A DNA stretch of 64,000 nt from Xylophilus sp. Leaf220 (GTDB lineage Bacteria > Pseudomonadota > Gammaproteobacteria > Burkholderiales > Burkholderiaceae_C): the NCBI RefSeq assembly GCF_001421705.1, contig NZ_LMKO01000026.1, forward strand, positions 185,340 to 249,339. The letters are read 5' to 3'. The notes under the pieces are model-generated. The model was not told the DNA's origin, did no database searches, and saw only the letters and a program-made list of their open reading frames with translations. This document shows positions 19,808 to 30,641 of the stretch, in pieces (the stretch's first letter is position 1; each line of letters opens with the position of its first letter). The position numbers were made by a program, and so were the translations under genes.

Positions 19808-21214
19808 TCATAGGGGCTGGGCCACCAGGTCGTGCCCGTCGGTGCCGACGATGCGGGCCCGGGTGAACTCGCCCACCTTCAGCGTCTTGCTGATCTTCTC
19901 CGGCGGCAGGAGCCGCACGGTGCCGTCGATCTCCGGCGCGTCCGCGTAGCTGCGGCCCACCCCGCCCTTGCGACCCAGCGCGGGTGCCGAATCGACCAGC
20001 ACCTGCATCGTGGCGCCGACCCGCTTCTGCAGCTTGGCGGCCGACACCTCCTCGGCCACCGCCATGAAGCGGGCGCGGCGCTCTTCGCGCTCTTCGATCG
20101 GCAGCATGCCGGGGATGTCGTTGGCCGTGGCGCCGGTCACCGCGCTGTAGGCGAAGCAGCCGGCACGGTCGATCTGCGCCTCGCGCACAAAATCGAGCAG
20201 GTGCTGGAACTCGGCCTCGGTCTCGCCGGGGAAGCCGGCGATGAAGGTGCTGCGCACCACGATCTCGGGGCAGGCGGCGCGCCAGCGCTCGATCCGCTCC
20301 AGGTTGCGCTCGCCGCTGGCGGGCCGCTTCATGCGGCGCAGCACGGCGGGGTGGCTGTGCTGGAACGGCACGTCGAGATAGGGCAAGGCCAGGCCCTGGG
20401 CCATCAGCGGCACCACCTCGTCGACGCTCGGGTACGGGTACACGTAGTGCAGGCGGACCCAGGCGCCGTAGGGCTCGGCCATCTCGCCCAGGGCCTGCAC
20501 CAGTTCCAGCATCCGGGTCTTGACCGGGCGGCCGTCGAAGAAGCCGGTGCGGTACTTCACGTCGACGCCGTAGGCCGAGGTGTCCTGGCTGATCACCAGC
20601 AGTTCCTTCACCCCGCCCTCGAACAGCGCGCGGGCCTCCTTCAGCACGTCGCCGATCGGCCGCGACACCAGGTCGCCGCGCATCGAAGGAATGATGCAGA
20701 AGGTGCAGCGGTGGTTGCAGCCCTCGCTGATCTTCAGGTAGGCGTAGTGCTTGGGGGTGAGCTTGATGCCCGCCACGCCGAAGCTGTCGGGCACCAGGTC
20801 GATGAACGGGTCGTGCGGCTTCGGCAGGTTCAGGTGCACCGCGTCCATCACCTCCTGCGTGGCATGCGGGCCGGTGACGGCCAGCACGCTCGGGTGCATC
20901 TCGCGCACCATGTTGCCGCCGCCGTCGCCGGCGCGGGCACCCAGGCAGCCGGTGACGATCACCTTGCCGTTGGCCGCCAATGCCTCGCCGATGGTGTCGA
21001 GGCTTTCGCGCACCGCATCGTCGATGAAGCCGCAGGTGTTGACGATCACCAGGTCGGCGCCCTCGAAGGTCTTGGAGGTCTGGTAACCCTCGGCACTCAG
21101 CTGGGTGAGGATCAGCTCGGAATCGGTCAATGCCTTGGGGCAACCCAGGCTGACGAAGCCGACGCGGGGCGCGCCGGTATGGATCGGGGGGGGTGGGGAG
21201 AGGACTTCGCTCAT
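19808..21214 (-). CDS. rimO: Ribosomal protein S12 methylthiotransferase RimO
   Basis: Radical-SAM enzyme that adds a methylthio group to an aspartate of ribosomal protein S12. The 468-residue protein has the N-terminal UPF0004 domain with cluster cysteines 25, 61 and 90 ([27 protein letters not shown]), the radical SAM motif CNHRCTFC at 166-173, and a C-terminal TRAM domain ending near the last residue. The sequence [10 protein letters not shown] distinguishes RimO from MiaB. It is transcribed alone, away from phaR. Confidence 0.96.
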   Translation of the reverse strand: MSEVLSPPPPIHTGAPRVGFVSLGCPKALTDSELILTQLSAEGYQTSKTFEGADLVIVNTCGFIDDAVRESLDTIGEALAANGKVIVTGCLGARAGDGGGNMVREMHPSVLAVTGPHATQEVMDAVHLNLPKPHDPFIDLVPDSFGVAGIKLTPKHYAYLKISEGCNHRCTFCIIPSMRGDLVSRPIGDVLKEARALFEGGVKELLVISQDTSAYGVDVKYRTGFFDGRPVKTRMLELVQALGEMAEPYGAWVRLHYVYPYPSVDEVVPLMAQGLALPYLDVPFQHSHPAVLRRMKRPASGERNLERIERWRAACPEIVVRSTFIAGFPGETEAEFQHLLDFVREAQIDRAGCFAYSAVTGATANDIPGMLPIEEREERRARFMAVAEEVSAAKLQKRVGATMQVLVDSAPALGRKGGVGRSYADAPEIDGTVRLLPPEKISKTLKVGEFTRARIVGTDGHDLVAQPL

Positions 21215-21263
21215 CCCCGTATTGTCGGCGTTCCGGGCCGGCGGCCCCTGCGGCGGGGCAAAT

Positions 21264-21806
21264 TCAACGCTTGAGGCCCAGCGCGTCGAACATCTGCTCC
21301 GTCTGCTTCTGCATCTGTTCCTGCATCTGCAGGAAGGTGTTCTTCGACTGCTCGGCGTAGTTGCTCATCATGCCCTGGGTCAGCGGCGACTGGGTGTTGA
21401 GGAACTGGGTCCACATCGCGGGCGTCAGGCCCTTCGACTGCTCGGCCAGCTTGGCCTGGATGTCGGTGAATGCCTGCACGTTCTTCTCGAGGTAGACGCC
21501 CATGAAGCCCTGCATCGCGTGGCCGTAGAAGCGGATGATGTTGGAGAGCACCGCCTCGCTGAACATCGGCGCGCCGCCGGCCTCCTCCTCCAGGATGATC
21601 TGCAGCAGGATGCTGCGGGTCAGGTCCTCGCCGGTCTTGGCGTCGCGCACCGAGAACGCCGCGCTCTCCAGCACCAGCCGCCGCACCTCGGTCAGCGTGA
21701 TGTAGCTGGAGGTCTCGGTGTCGTACAGCCGGCGGTTCGGGTACTTCTTGATCACCCGCGCCGCACCGCCTTCGGGCTTCGGTCCTGCGATTTTCTTGCT
21801 CTGCAC
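21264..21806 (-). CDS. phaR: Polyhydroxyalkanoate synthesis repressor PhaR
   Basis: DNA- and PHA-binding repressor that controls phasin genes. The 180-residue protein shows the family N-terminus [20 protein letters not shown] (about 17-36, DNA-binding PHB_acc_N domain), a PHB_acc domain at about 75-120, and a Gln/Met-rich amphipathic tail ([13 protein letters not shown]) that may bind granules. It stands apart from phaC/phaA, which are not in the window. Its likely target in this window is the phasin promoter at 40042-40114. Confidence 0.95.
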   Translation of the reverse strand: MQSKKIAGPKPEGGAARVIKKYPNRRLYDTETSSYITLTEVRRLVLESAAFSVRDAKTGEDLTRSILLQIILEEEAGGAPMFSEAVLSNIIRFYGHAMQGFMGVYLEKNVQAFTDIQAKLAEQSKGLTPAMWTQFLNTQSPLTQGMMSNYAEQSKNTFLQMQEQMQKQTEQMFDALGLKR

Positions 21807-22009
21807 TGCGTGACTCCTGCTGGGGCTCGGGCCCGGGTTCCACGCTCGGTCCTCCCTTGCGTGCAGCCCATTCTAGAGACGGCCGGTGCCGGCCTTTCCC
21901 TAGATTAACCCTGATGCACGGGGCACCGGACCGGACCTGCGCCGGGGCCTTCCGCCACCGCCCTCCACAATACCGATCCCCGCCGCGCTTCCCAGGTACG
22001 CCCTCTCCC

Positions 22010-24628
22010 ATGCTCGCCCTTCTCACCAGCTTTTCGTGGCAGGAACTGCGCCACCAGCCGCTGCGCCACCTGGCGGCGCTGGCCGCGGTGATGCTGGGCG
22101 TGGCCCTCGCCTTCGCGGTGCACCTGATCAATGCCTCGGCCCTCGACGAGTTCTCGCAGGCGGTGCGCGCGGTCGACGGCCGGCCCGACCTGGAACTGCG
22201 CGCGGCGCAGGAGACGTTCGACGACCGCGTCTTCGGCACCGTGGCGCGCCGGCCGGAGGTGACGGTCGCCAACCCGGTGCTGGAGACGGGCACCTTCGGC
22301 CAGCACGGCGCGTCGCCCCGGGTCGCTATCCGGGTGCTGGGGGTGGATGCGCTGGCCGCTCTGCGGACGGCGCCGGCGCTGGCCCCGTCGCCGATGGCCG
22401 GGGCCGACCGGCTGGCGCTCTTCCTGCCCGACACGGTGTTTCTCAACCCCGCCGCACTGCAGGCGCTGGGGCTCGCCGCCGCACCGGCCGGCACCGTGGT
22501 GATGCTGCAAAGCGGCCTGCAGATGCGGCCGGTGCGCCTGGCCGGCACGGTGGCGGCACAGGGCGGCCCGGTGGCGGTGATGGACATCGCCGCGGCGCAG
22601 GCGCTGTTCGCGCAGCCTGGGCGCATCTCGCGAATCGAACTGCGGCTGGCGCCCGGCACGCAGCGCGATGCCTTCGCCGCCGCGCTGGCCGCGACACCCG
22701 GCTGGCCCGCCGGCCTGCAGGCCGAAGCGCCCGGCGACGCCGAGGCGCGCATCGGCAACCTGTCGCGCGCCTACCGGGTCAACCTGACGGTGCTGGCGCT
22801 GATCGCCCTGTTCACCGGCGCATTCCTGGTCTTCTCGGTGCTGGCGCTGGGCGTGGCCAAGCGGGCGCCGCAGTTTGCGCTGCTGGGCGTGCTGGGCATG
22901 ACGCCGCGCGGCCGGCGCGGGCTGGTGCTGGCCGAATCGCTGGCACTGGGCCTGGCCGGCAGCGTGGCGGGCCTGGCACTGGGCACTGGCCTGGCGACGG
23001 CGGCCCTGCGGCTGCTGGGCGGCGACCTGGGCGGCGGCTACTTCGCGGGCGTGGCGCCGCAGCTGCATTTCAGCGGCTGGGCCGCCGCGGCCTACGGCGG
23101 CCTGGGCGTGGCGGCGGCGCTGGCCGGCGGCTGGTGGCCGGCGCGGGCGGCCGAGCGGCTGCCGCCGGCGCAGACGCTCAAGGGCCTGGGCCTGCAGGCT
23201 TCCGGCGGCCCGCCCGCCGTGGTGCCGCTGGCGATCGCGGGCCTGGGCGTGGCGCTGGCCTTCGCGCCGCCGGTCGCGGGGATTCCGCTGGCGGCGTACG
23301 TTTCGGTCGGGCTGCTGCTGGTGGGCGGCATCACCGCCCTGCCCTGGCTGATCGGGCTGCTGCTCGACCGGCTGCAGCCGCTGGCCGCGCGCCGCTTGCT
23401 GCCGCTGCTGGCGCTGGAGCGCGCCCGGCGGATGCGCGGCGGCGCGGCGGTGGCCGTCAGCGGCGTGGTCGCCTCGCTGGCGCTGGCGGTGGCGCTCACG
23501 GTGATGGTCGCCAGCTTCCGCGGATCGGTCACCCAGTGGCTCGATGCGGTGCTGCCGGCCGACCTGTACCTGCGCAGCCCCGGCAACGGCGGCTCGGCCG
23601 ACGCCGCCACCCTGCCGCCGGAGTTCGTGCAGGCGGTGGCCGCATTGCCCGGCGTGGCCCGGCTGGAGCCGCAGCGCATCCGCCGGCTGCTGCTGGAGCC
23701 GGCCCGGCCGCCGGTCGCGCTGATCGCCCGGCCGTTGCGCGCGGCCGATGGCGGGGTCACCGGCTCCCTGCCGCTGCGCGACGCGGCGCTGCCGGTGCCG
23801 GCCGGCCGCATCGGCATCTATGTGAGCGAGGCGATGGTCGACCTGTACGGCGCGCGGCCCGGCGGCGGCTTCGCGCCGCTGGAAAAGGCGTTTTCACAAC
23901 CGAACGATGCTGCAGCCGGCGCGGAAAGCCGGCCTCCAGCTATGTTTTTCATAGCAGGCGTCTGGCGCGACTATGTGCGGCAGTTCGGTGCGGTCGCGAT
24001 CGACACCGCCGACTACGAGCGCCTGACCGGCGACCGTCGGGCCAACGACCTGGCGCTGTGGCTGGCGCCCGGCACCGACGAGGCGGCGCTGCAGGCGCGC
24101 ATCCGCACCCTGGCCGGCGACGGGGGGCTGCAGGCACCCGCAGGCGGCGGCGAGGGCACGGCGCTGGAGTTCAACGCGGCCGGCACGATCCGGGCCGCCT
24201 CGCTGCGCATCTTCGACCGCAGCTTCGCGGTCACCTACTGGCTGCAGGCGGTGGCGATCGGCATCGGCCTGTTCGGCGTGGCGGCCAGCTTCGGCGCCCA
24301 GGTGTTCGCCCGGCGCAAGGAGTTCGGGCTGCTCGCCCACCTGGGCCTGACCCGGCGGCAGGTGCTGGCGGTGGTGGCCGGCGAGGGTGCGGCCTGGACG
24401 GCGGTGGGCGCGGTGGCCGGCACCGCGCTGGGGCTGGCGGTGTCGGTGGTGCTGGTGCACGTGGTCAACCCGCAGAGCTTCCACTGGACAATGGACCTGC
24501 AGGTGCCCTGGCTGCGCCTGCTGGCGCTGGCCGGCGCGGTACTGGCGGCGGGCACCGTCACCGCGCGGCTGGCGGGCGCGGCCGCGGCGGGCCGGGACGC
24601 GGTGATGGCGGTGAAGGAGGACTGGTGA
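22010..24628 (+). CDS. FtsX-type ABC transporter permease (LolC/MacB-like)
   Basis: An 872-residue inner-membrane protein with an N-terminal membrane segment and a periplasmic domain, then two sets of FtsX helices (about 260-420, and at the C-terminus 740-860). This is the duplicated layout of the YbbP/FtsX permease family that moves lipophilic substrates with a LolD-type ATPase. No ATPase gene is adjacent: upstream is phaR on the other strand. The start MLALLTSFSWQELRHQPLRH begins at the first helix. A palindromic repeat (23909-23956) is inserted in frame in the second periplasmic domain (near AFSQPNDAAAGAESRPPAMF). The stop overlaps the next start (TGATG). Confidence 0.88.
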   Translation: MLALLTSFSWQELRHQPLRHLAALAAVMLGVALAFAVHLINASALDEFSQAVRAVDGRPDLELRAAQETFDDRVFGTVARRPEVTVANPVLETGTFGQHGASPRVAIRVLGVDALAALRTAPALAPSPMAGADRLALFLPDTVFLNPAALQALGLAAAPAGTVVMLQSGLQMRPVRLAGTVAAQGGPVAVMDIAAAQALFAQPGRISRIELRLAPGTQRDAFAAALAATPGWPAGLQAEAPGDAEARIGNLSRAYRVNLTVLALIALFTGAFLVFSVLALGVAKRAPQFALLGVLGMTPRGRRGLVLAESLALGLAGSVAGLALGTGLATAALRLLGGDLGGGYFAGVAPQLHFSGWAAAAYGGLGVAAALAGGWWPARAAERLPPAQTLKGLGLQASGGPPAVVPLAIAGLGVALAFAPPVAGIPLAAYVSVGLLLVGGITALPWLIGLLLDRLQPLAARRLLPLLALERARRMRGGAAVAVSGVVASLALAVALTVMVASFRGSVTQWLDAVLPADLYLRSPGNGGSADAATLPPEFVQAVAALPGVARLEPQRIRRLLLEPARPPVALIARPLRAADGGVTGSLPLRDAALPVPAGRIGIYVSEAMVDLYGARPGGGFAPLEKAFSQPNDAAAGAESRPPAMFFIAGVWRDYVRQFGAVAIDTADYERLTGDRRANDLALWLAPGTDEAALQARIRTLAGDGGLQAPAGGGEGTALEFNAAGTIRAASLRIFDRSFAVTYWLQAVAIGIGLFGVAASFGAQVFARRKEFGLLAHLGLTRRQVLAVVAGEGAAWTAVGAVAGTALGLAVSVVLVHVVNPQSFHWTMDLQVPWLRLLALAGAVLAAGTVTARLAGAAAAGRDAVMAVKEDW
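23909..23956 (-). repeat. Dispersed palindromic repeat, copy C (in frame inside the permease gene)
   Basis: On the minus strand it reads TGCTATGAAAAACATAGCTG, then GAGGCCGGC....GCCGGCTGCAGC, the same two-part structure as copies A, B and D. It encodes part of a loop that looks foreign to the permease (about 20 residues) and leaves the frame open. Confidence 0.75.
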
Positions 24629-25791
24629 TGGACGATGCATTCGACCGCTGGAGCGGCGCGGGCCTGTCGCGCCGCGCCTGGCTGGCGCTGGCCGGCGCGG
24701 CCACCCTGCCCGGACCGGCGCGGGCCCAGGCGCCCGGCGGCCTGGCCCTGCCGCGCGACCTGGGCAGCCACGACGACTTCCAGACCGAGTGGTGGTACGT
24801 CACCGGCCATGCCCGCAGCGCGGGTCGCGATTTCGGCTTCCAGGTCACCTTCTTCCGCCGCCGGCTGGCCGAGACCGCGGGCCTGGGCTCGCGCTTCGCG
24901 GCGCGGCAGCTGCTCTTCGCCCACGGTGCGCTGAGCGACCTGCAGGGCCGCCGGCTCTGGCACGACCAGCGCATCGCCCGCTGGTCGGGCCGGCCGATGG
25001 ACGCGCCCGGCAGCGCCGACACCGCCGACGCGAGCGCCGCCGACACCGCGGTGCGGATCGGCGACTGGTCCCTGGTGCGGGAGCCCGGCGCCGCCGGCGG
25101 GGCCCGCTACCTGGCCCGGGTCCGTAACGCCGATTTCGCGCTGGACCTGGACCTGCGCGAGACGCAGCCGCTGCTGCTGCAGGGCGATTCGGTCCTGCAG
25201 GGCGATTCGGCCGTCTCGCGCAAGGGACCCGAGGTGGCGCAGGTGAGCTACTACTACACCGTGCCGCAGCTGGCCGTCACCGGCAGCGTGCAGCTGGGGC
25301 GGGAGCGCTTCGCGCTGGAGGCGCCCACCGCCCGCAGCGGTGCGGCCTGGCTCGACCACGAGTGGAGCGAGTCGCCGATGCACCCCGACGTGGTCGGCTG
25401 GGACTGGCTGGGCATCAACCTCTTCGACGGCAGCGCCCTGACCGCGTTCCGGTTGCGCCGCGCCGACGGCAGCGCGCTCTGGGCAGGCGGATCGTTCCGG
25501 GTGGCGGGCGGCACGGTGCAGCGCTTCGCGAACGACGCGGTGCGCTTCGTCGCCGGCCGCACCTGGCGCAGCCCGCAGACCGGCGCGCGCTACCCGATGG
25601 TCTGGGACATCGCGACGCCGGCCGGCGCCTTCACCCTGCACACGCTGATGGACGAGCAGGAACTCGACAGCCGCGGATCGACCGGCGCGGTGTACTGGGA
25701 AGGGCTGTCGGAACTGCGCGATGCCGCCGGCACCCCGCGCGGCCGCGGCTACCTGGAGATGACCGGGTACGTGGCGCCGCTGCGGCTCTAG
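24628..25791 (+). CDS. CrtC/AttH-like lipocalin-domain protein, secreted
   Basis: A 387-residue protein of the hydroxyneurosporene synthase (CrtC)/AttH-like double-lipocalin family. A twin-arginine-type signal (LSRRAWLALAGAATLPGPARA, about 14-35) precedes the family motif DDFQTEWWYVTGH near residue 50. WLDHEWSESPMHP and GWDWLGINLFDG mark the second half. The start overlaps the permease stop by one base, and this pairing of an FtsX permease with a CrtC-like protein is common in proteobacteria, so it probably handles a lipid-like substrate exported by that transporter. A small tandem duplication repeats LQGDS twice near residue 190. Enzymatic activity is not shown. Confidence 0.85.
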   Translation: MDDAFDRWSGAGLSRRAWLALAGAATLPGPARAQAPGGLALPRDLGSHDDFQTEWWYVTGHARSAGRDFGFQVTFFRRRLAETAGLGSRFAARQLLFAHGALSDLQGRRLWHDQRIARWSGRPMDAPGSADTADASAADTAVRIGDWSLVREPGAAGGARYLARVRNADFALDLDLRETQPLLLQGDSVLQGDSAVSRKGPEVAQVSYYYTVPQLAVTGSVQLGRERFALEAPTARSGAAWLDHEWSESPMHPDVVGWDWLGINLFDGSALTAFRLRRADGSALWAGGSFRVAGGTVQRFANDAVRFVAGRTWRSPQTGARYPMVWDIATPAGAFTLHTLMDEQELDSRGSTGAVYWEGLSELRDAAGTPRGRGYLEMTGYVAPLRL

Positions 25792-25830
25792 CCGATGGCG
25801 CGCGGCGGCCACGCGGGCCGCCCGCCGACG

Positions 25831-26823
25831 CTACGCTGCAGGCCGTGGCCGCTTGCGCCGGCCCAGCAGCGCGATGATCTCGCCCATCACCCCGCGCCGG
25901 AAGGCCAGCACGCAGACCACGAAGATCAGGCCGGTCACCATCGTCACCGATTCGCCCAGCGTGTTGAACCACTCGATGCTGGTGAGCTGGGCCAGCGCAT
26001 GGCCCAGTTCGCCGATCTTGTTTTCCAGCAGCACGACGATCGAGGCGCCCACCATCGGCCCCGACAGCGTGCCGAGGCCCCCCACCAGCGTCATCAGGAT
26101 CACCTGGCCCGAGGCCGTCCAGTGCACGTCCGACAGCGTGGCGAAGCCCAGCACCAGCGTCTTCAGCGAGCCTGCCAGGCCGGTCAGCGCGGCCGACAGC
26201 ACGAAGGCCAGCAGCTTGAAGCGGTGGGTGTCGTAGCCGAGCGAGGTGGCGCGCGGCTCGTTCTCCTTGATGCCCTTCAGGACCTGGCCGAAGGGCGAAT
26301 GGATGGTGCGGACGATGAGGGCGAAGGCGCCCACCACCACCACCAGGGTCACGTAGTACATCACCCGGTCGTCGGAGAGGTCGAGCAGGCCGAAGAGCTT
26401 GCCGCGCGGTACGCCCTGCAGCCCGTCCTCGCCGCCGGTGAACTTGGCCTGCAGCGCGACGAAGTACAGCATCTGCGCCAGCGCCAGGGTGATCATCGCG
26501 AAGTAGATGCCCTGCCGGCGGATCGCCAGCACGCCGACGATCCAGCCTAGCGCCGCGCCGGTCAGGGTGCCGAGCAGCAGGCCCACCTCGGGCGTGAAGC
26601 CCCAGGCCTTCATGGTGTAGCCTGCCACGTAGGCCGAGCCGCCGAGGAAGGCGGCATGGCCGAAGGACAGCAGGCCGGTGAAGCCCAGCAGCAGGTTGAA
26701 CGCGGAGGCGAACAGCGCGAAGCACATCAGCTTCATCACGAACACCGGATAGGCCCCCACGAACGGCGCCACGATCAGGGCGACCAGCAGCAGCGCGTAG
26801 ACGACGACAGTCAGTTTTTTCAT
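25831..26823 (-). CDS. livM: Branched-chain amino acid ABC transporter permease LivM
   Basis: Second permease of a HAAT-type importer, 330 residues, about ten membrane helices. It carries the family motif GYDTHRFKLLAFVLSA (EAA-like loop), which contacts the ATPases, and NLLLGFTGLLSFGHAAFLG near residue 45. ATG at 26823 (MKKLTVVVYALLL) is preferred to an in-frame GTG nine bases earlier. It is the last gene of the operon livG-livF-livK-livH-livM. Confidence 0.93.
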   Translation of the reverse strand: MKKLTVVVYALLLVALIVAPFVGAYPVFVMKLMCFALFASAFNLLLGFTGLLSFGHAAFLGGSAYVAGYTMKAWGFTPEVGLLLGTLTGAALGWIVGVLAIRRQGIYFAMITLALAQMLYFVALQAKFTGGEDGLQGVPRGKLFGLLDLSDDRVMYYVTLVVVVGAFALIVRTIHSPFGQVLKGIKENEPRATSLGYDTHRFKLLAFVLSAALTGLAGSLKTLVLGFATLSDVHWTASGQVILMTLVGGLGTLSGPMVGASIVVLLENKIGELGHALAQLTSIEWFNTLGESVTMVTGLIFVVCVLAFRRGVMGEIIALLGRRKRPRPAA

Positions 26824-26899
26824 GGGTGCCACGGGCGAGGGGAAAGGGCGGGCAGGCGGCCGGCGGCGAAGCGGCGGGACAGGCGCGGGGGCGTCATCG

Positions 26900-27775
26900 T
26901 CAGGTCTCCTTGCCGAACAGCCCCGCCGGCCGGACCAGCAGCACCACCACCATGATGAGGAAGACCACGGTGGACGAGGCCTCGGGGTAGAACACCTTGG
27001 TCAGCCCCTCGACGATGCCCAGGCCGAGCCCGGTGAGGATCGAGCCCATGATCGAGCCCATGCCGCCGATCACCACCACCGCGAACACTACGATGATCAG
27101 GTTCTGCCCCATGAGCGGGGTGACCTGGATCACCGGCGCCGCCAGCACGCCCGCGAACGCGGCCAGCGCCACGCCGAAGCCGTAGGTGAGCGTCACCATC
27201 AGCGGCACGTTGATGCCGAAGGCCTCGACCAGCCGCGGGTTCTCGGTGCCGGCCCGCAGGTAGGCGCCGAGGCGCGTCTTCTCGATCAGGTACCAGGTGG
27301 CAAAGCACACCACCAGCGACGCCACCACCACCCAGGCACGGTAGTTGGGCAGCATCATGAAGCCGACGTCGGTCGCGCCTTCCAGCAGCTCGGGCGTGTC
27401 GTAGCCCAGGCCCGAGACGCCGTAGACCGAGCGGAAAGCGCCTTCGATCAGCAGCGTCAGGCCCAGCGTCAGCAGCAGGCCGTAGAGGTGGTCGAGCTTG
27501 TAGATCCAGCGCAGCAGCAGCCGCTCGATCAGCACCCCGAAGACGCCGACGATGAGCGGCGCCGCCACCAGCATCACCCAGTAGCTGATGCCGAAGTAGT
27601 TCATCGCCATCCACGACAGGATCGCGCCCATCATGAAGAGCGCGCCGTGCGCGAAGTTGATCACGTTGAGCAGGCCGAAGATCACGGCCAGGCCCAGGCT
27701 GAGGATCGCGTAGAACGATCCGTTGACCAGGCCGAGCAGCAACTGGCTCAGCAGCGCGGGGAGCGATATTTGCAT
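26900..27775 (-). CDS. livH: Branched-chain amino acid ABC transporter permease LivH
   Basis: First permease of the importer: 291 residues, hydrophobic throughout. LVNGSFYAILSLGLAVIFGL and NVINFAHGALFMMGA (about 15-55) are typical of LivH, and MGSIMGSILTGLGLGIVEG lies near the C-terminus. It follows the binding-protein gene by 62 bases and precedes livM by 76. Confidence 0.94.
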   Translation of the reverse strand: MQISLPALLSQLLLGLVNGSFYAILSLGLAVIFGLLNVINFAHGALFMMGAILSWMAMNYFGISYWVMLVAAPLIVGVFGVLIERLLLRWIYKLDHLYGLLLTLGLTLLIEGAFRSVYGVSGLGYDTPELLEGATDVGFMMLPNYRAWVVVASLVVCFATWYLIEKTRLGAYLRAGTENPRLVEAFGINVPLMVTLTYGFGVALAAFAGVLAAPVIQVTPLMGQNLIIVVFAVVVIGGMGSIMGSILTGLGLGIVEGLTKVFYPEASSTVVFLIMVVVLLVRPAGLFGKET

Positions 27776-27837
27776 GGGGCGACGGTCGGCGGGTTGTCAG
27801 GTGGCGAGGCCGCGGGCAGGGCCGCGGCGGATCCGCA

Positions 27838-29034
27838 TTACTTCCACAGGGCGCACTTGGACTCTTCCTTGGTGGTGAAGACGTCCTCGCCCTTCAGCGT
27901 GGCCACCACCTTCAGGTAGTCCCAGGGCTTCTTGGATTCGGCCGGTGCCTTGGCCTCGACCAGGTACATGTCGTGGATGAAGCTGCCGTCGGCGCGGATC
28001 TGGCCCTTGCCGTAGAAGTCGTCGATCTTCATGCTCTTCAGCTGCGCCATGACCTTGTCGGAATCGGTGGTCTTGGCCGCCTCGACCGCCTTCAGGTAGT
28101 TCATCGTGGCCGAGTAGTCGGCGGCCTGCACGTCGGTCGGCATGCGCTTGGTCTTCTCGAAGAAGCGGTTGGCGAACTTGCGGGTGTCGTCGTTCAGGTC
28201 CCAGTACCAGCTGGTGGTGTGCAGCAGGCCTTCGGTGTTCTTCAGGCCCAGGCTGTGGATGTCCGACAGGAACACCAGCAGGCCGGCGGTCTTCATCGTC
28301 TTGTTGATGCCGAACTCGCGCGCCGCCTTGATCGAGTTGATCGTGTCGCCGCCGGCGTTGGCCAGGCCCAGGATCTGGGCCTTGGAGTTCTGCGCCTGCA
28401 ACAGGAAGGACGAGAAATCCGACGCGTTGAGCGGATGGCGCACCGCGCCCACCACCGAGCCGCCCTTCTCCTTCACCACCTTGGTGGTATCGGTCTCCAG
28501 CGCCTGGCCGAAGGCGTAGTCGGCCGTCAGGAAGAACCAGCTCTTGCCGCCCTTGGCGACCACCGCGGCGCCGGTGCCCTTGGCGAGCGCCACCGTGTCG
28601 TAGGCGTAGTGGACGGTGTAGGGGCTGCACTGCTCGTTGGTCAGTGCCGAGGTGCCGGCGCCATTGTTGAAGTAGACCCGCTTCTTCTCCGACGCCACCT
28701 TGGCCGTGGCCAGCGCGGTGCCCGAGTTGGTGCCGCCGAAGATCATCGTGGCGCCCGCGGTGTCGATCCATTCGCGCGCCTTGGAGGCGGCGATGTCGGC
28801 CTTGTTCTGGTGGTCGGCGCTCATCAGCTCGATCGGCTGGCCGAGTGCCTTGCCGCCGAAGTCGTCGATCGCCATCTGGATGGCGACCGCGCCGTTCTTG
28901 CCCTCGACGTCGGCGTAGAGGCTCGACATGTCGGTGATGAAGCCGATCTTCACCTTCTCCTGCGCATGCGCGGCCTGCGATGCGAGGCCCGCGGCGGCCA
29001 GGGTGAGGGTGAGTGCGGTCAGACGGAATGGCAT
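27838..29034 (-). CDS. Periplasmic binding protein of the branched-chain amino acid (HAAT) transporter
   Basis: Receptor of the import system, 398 residues. The signal peptide is about 1-24 (ALTLTLAAAGLASQAAHAQ), followed by KVKIGFITDMSSLYADVEGKNG, the start of a type I periplasmic binding fold of the Peripla_BP_6/LivK group. ATG at 29034 has the strong site AGGAGACACACC. The ligand could be leucine/isoleucine/valine, but this subfamily also takes up amides, aromatic acids or urea, so the substrate stays open. Confidence 0.9.
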   Translation of the reverse strand: MPFRLTALTLTLAAAGLASQAAHAQEKVKIGFITDMSSLYADVEGKNGAVAIQMAIDDFGGKALGQPIELMSADHQNKADIAASKAREWIDTAGATMIFGGTNSGTALATAKVASEKKRVYFNNGAGTSALTNEQCSPYTVHYAYDTVALAKGTGAAVVAKGGKSWFFLTADYAFGQALETDTTKVVKEKGGSVVGAVRHPLNASDFSSFLLQAQNSKAQILGLANAGGDTINSIKAAREFGINKTMKTAGLLVFLSDIHSLGLKNTEGLLHTTSWYWDLNDDTRKFANRFFEKTKRMPTDVQAADYSATMNYLKAVEAAKTTDSDKVMAQLKSMKIDDFYGKGQIRADGSFIHDMYLVEAKAPAESKKPWDYLKVVATLKGEDVFTTKEESKCALWK

Positions 29035-29127
29035 GGTGTGTCTCCTGTTGGTATCGGGTCGGTCGTCGTAAGGGGAAATGCGCAAGGCAGCGAAATCGGA
29101 GGTCGGGGCGGAGGCTGCCGGCGCGGG

Positions 29128-29861
<734 letters not shown>

Positions 29862-29865
<4 letters not shown>

Positions 29866-30641
29866 GCGTGCGCCCCCTGCAGTTGGCCATCAGTGGTGCC
29901 CATGTAGGCCTCCATCACCTGCGGGTTGCGCGACACCTCGGCATACGGCCCCTCCGCCAGCACCGCGCCGCGCTGCAGCACGGTGATCGTGTCGGCGATG
30001 GTCGAGACGACGTTCATGTTGTGCTCCACCATCAATACGGTGCGGCCCACCGCCACCTGCTTTATCAGCCGGGTGACGCGGTCGACGTCCTCGTGGCCCA
30101 TGCCCTGGGTGGGCTCGTCGAGCAGCATCAGCTCGGGCTCCATCGCCAGGGTGGTGGCGATCTCCAGCGCGCGCTTGCGGCCGTAGGCCAGGTTGACCGT
30201 CTCCTCGTACGCCATGTCGCGCAGGCCGACCTCGTCGAGCAGTTCCAGCGCGCGGGCATCGAGCTGCCGCAGGGATTTCTCGCTGCGCCAGAAATGGAAC
30301 GAGGTGCCGAGGCGCCGCTGCAGGCCGAGCCGCACGTTCTCCAGCAGGGTCAGGTGCGGAAACACCGCCGAGATCTGGAACGAGCGGATGATGCCGCGCC
30401 GCGCGATCTGCGCCGGCCGCTCGCGGGTGATGTCGACGCCGTTGTAGACGATGGTGCCGGAGGTCGGCTCCAGGAACTTGGTGAGCAGGTTGAAGCAGGT
30501 CGTCTTGCCCGCGCCGTTGGGGCCGATCAGCGCGTGGATCGTGCCGCGCCGCACCGACAGATCGACGTCGTTCACCGCGGTGAAGCCGCGGAATTGCTTG
30601 TTGAGCTGCCGCGTCTGCAGGATCAAGTCGTCGTCGTTCAT
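29862..30641 (-). CDS. livG: Branched-chain amino acid ABC transporter ATPase LivG
   Basis: The other ATPase, 259 residues, with a canonical Walker A GPNGAGKTT (about 38-46), signature segment LAYGRKRALEIATTLA, Walker B LMLLDEPTQGM and the LivG C-terminal helix region ending VMEAYMGTT. The start at 30641 (MNDDDLILQTRQLNKQF) has GGGAGA upstream. It is the first gene of the operon and so marks the promoter side (30642-30994). Confidence 0.94.

Noticed and set aside
22036..25791. Reading the permease and the lipocalin-domain gene as one 1251-codon protein
   Set aside because: The first part of that frame is a shadow of the permease; the real proteins overlap only at TGATG.
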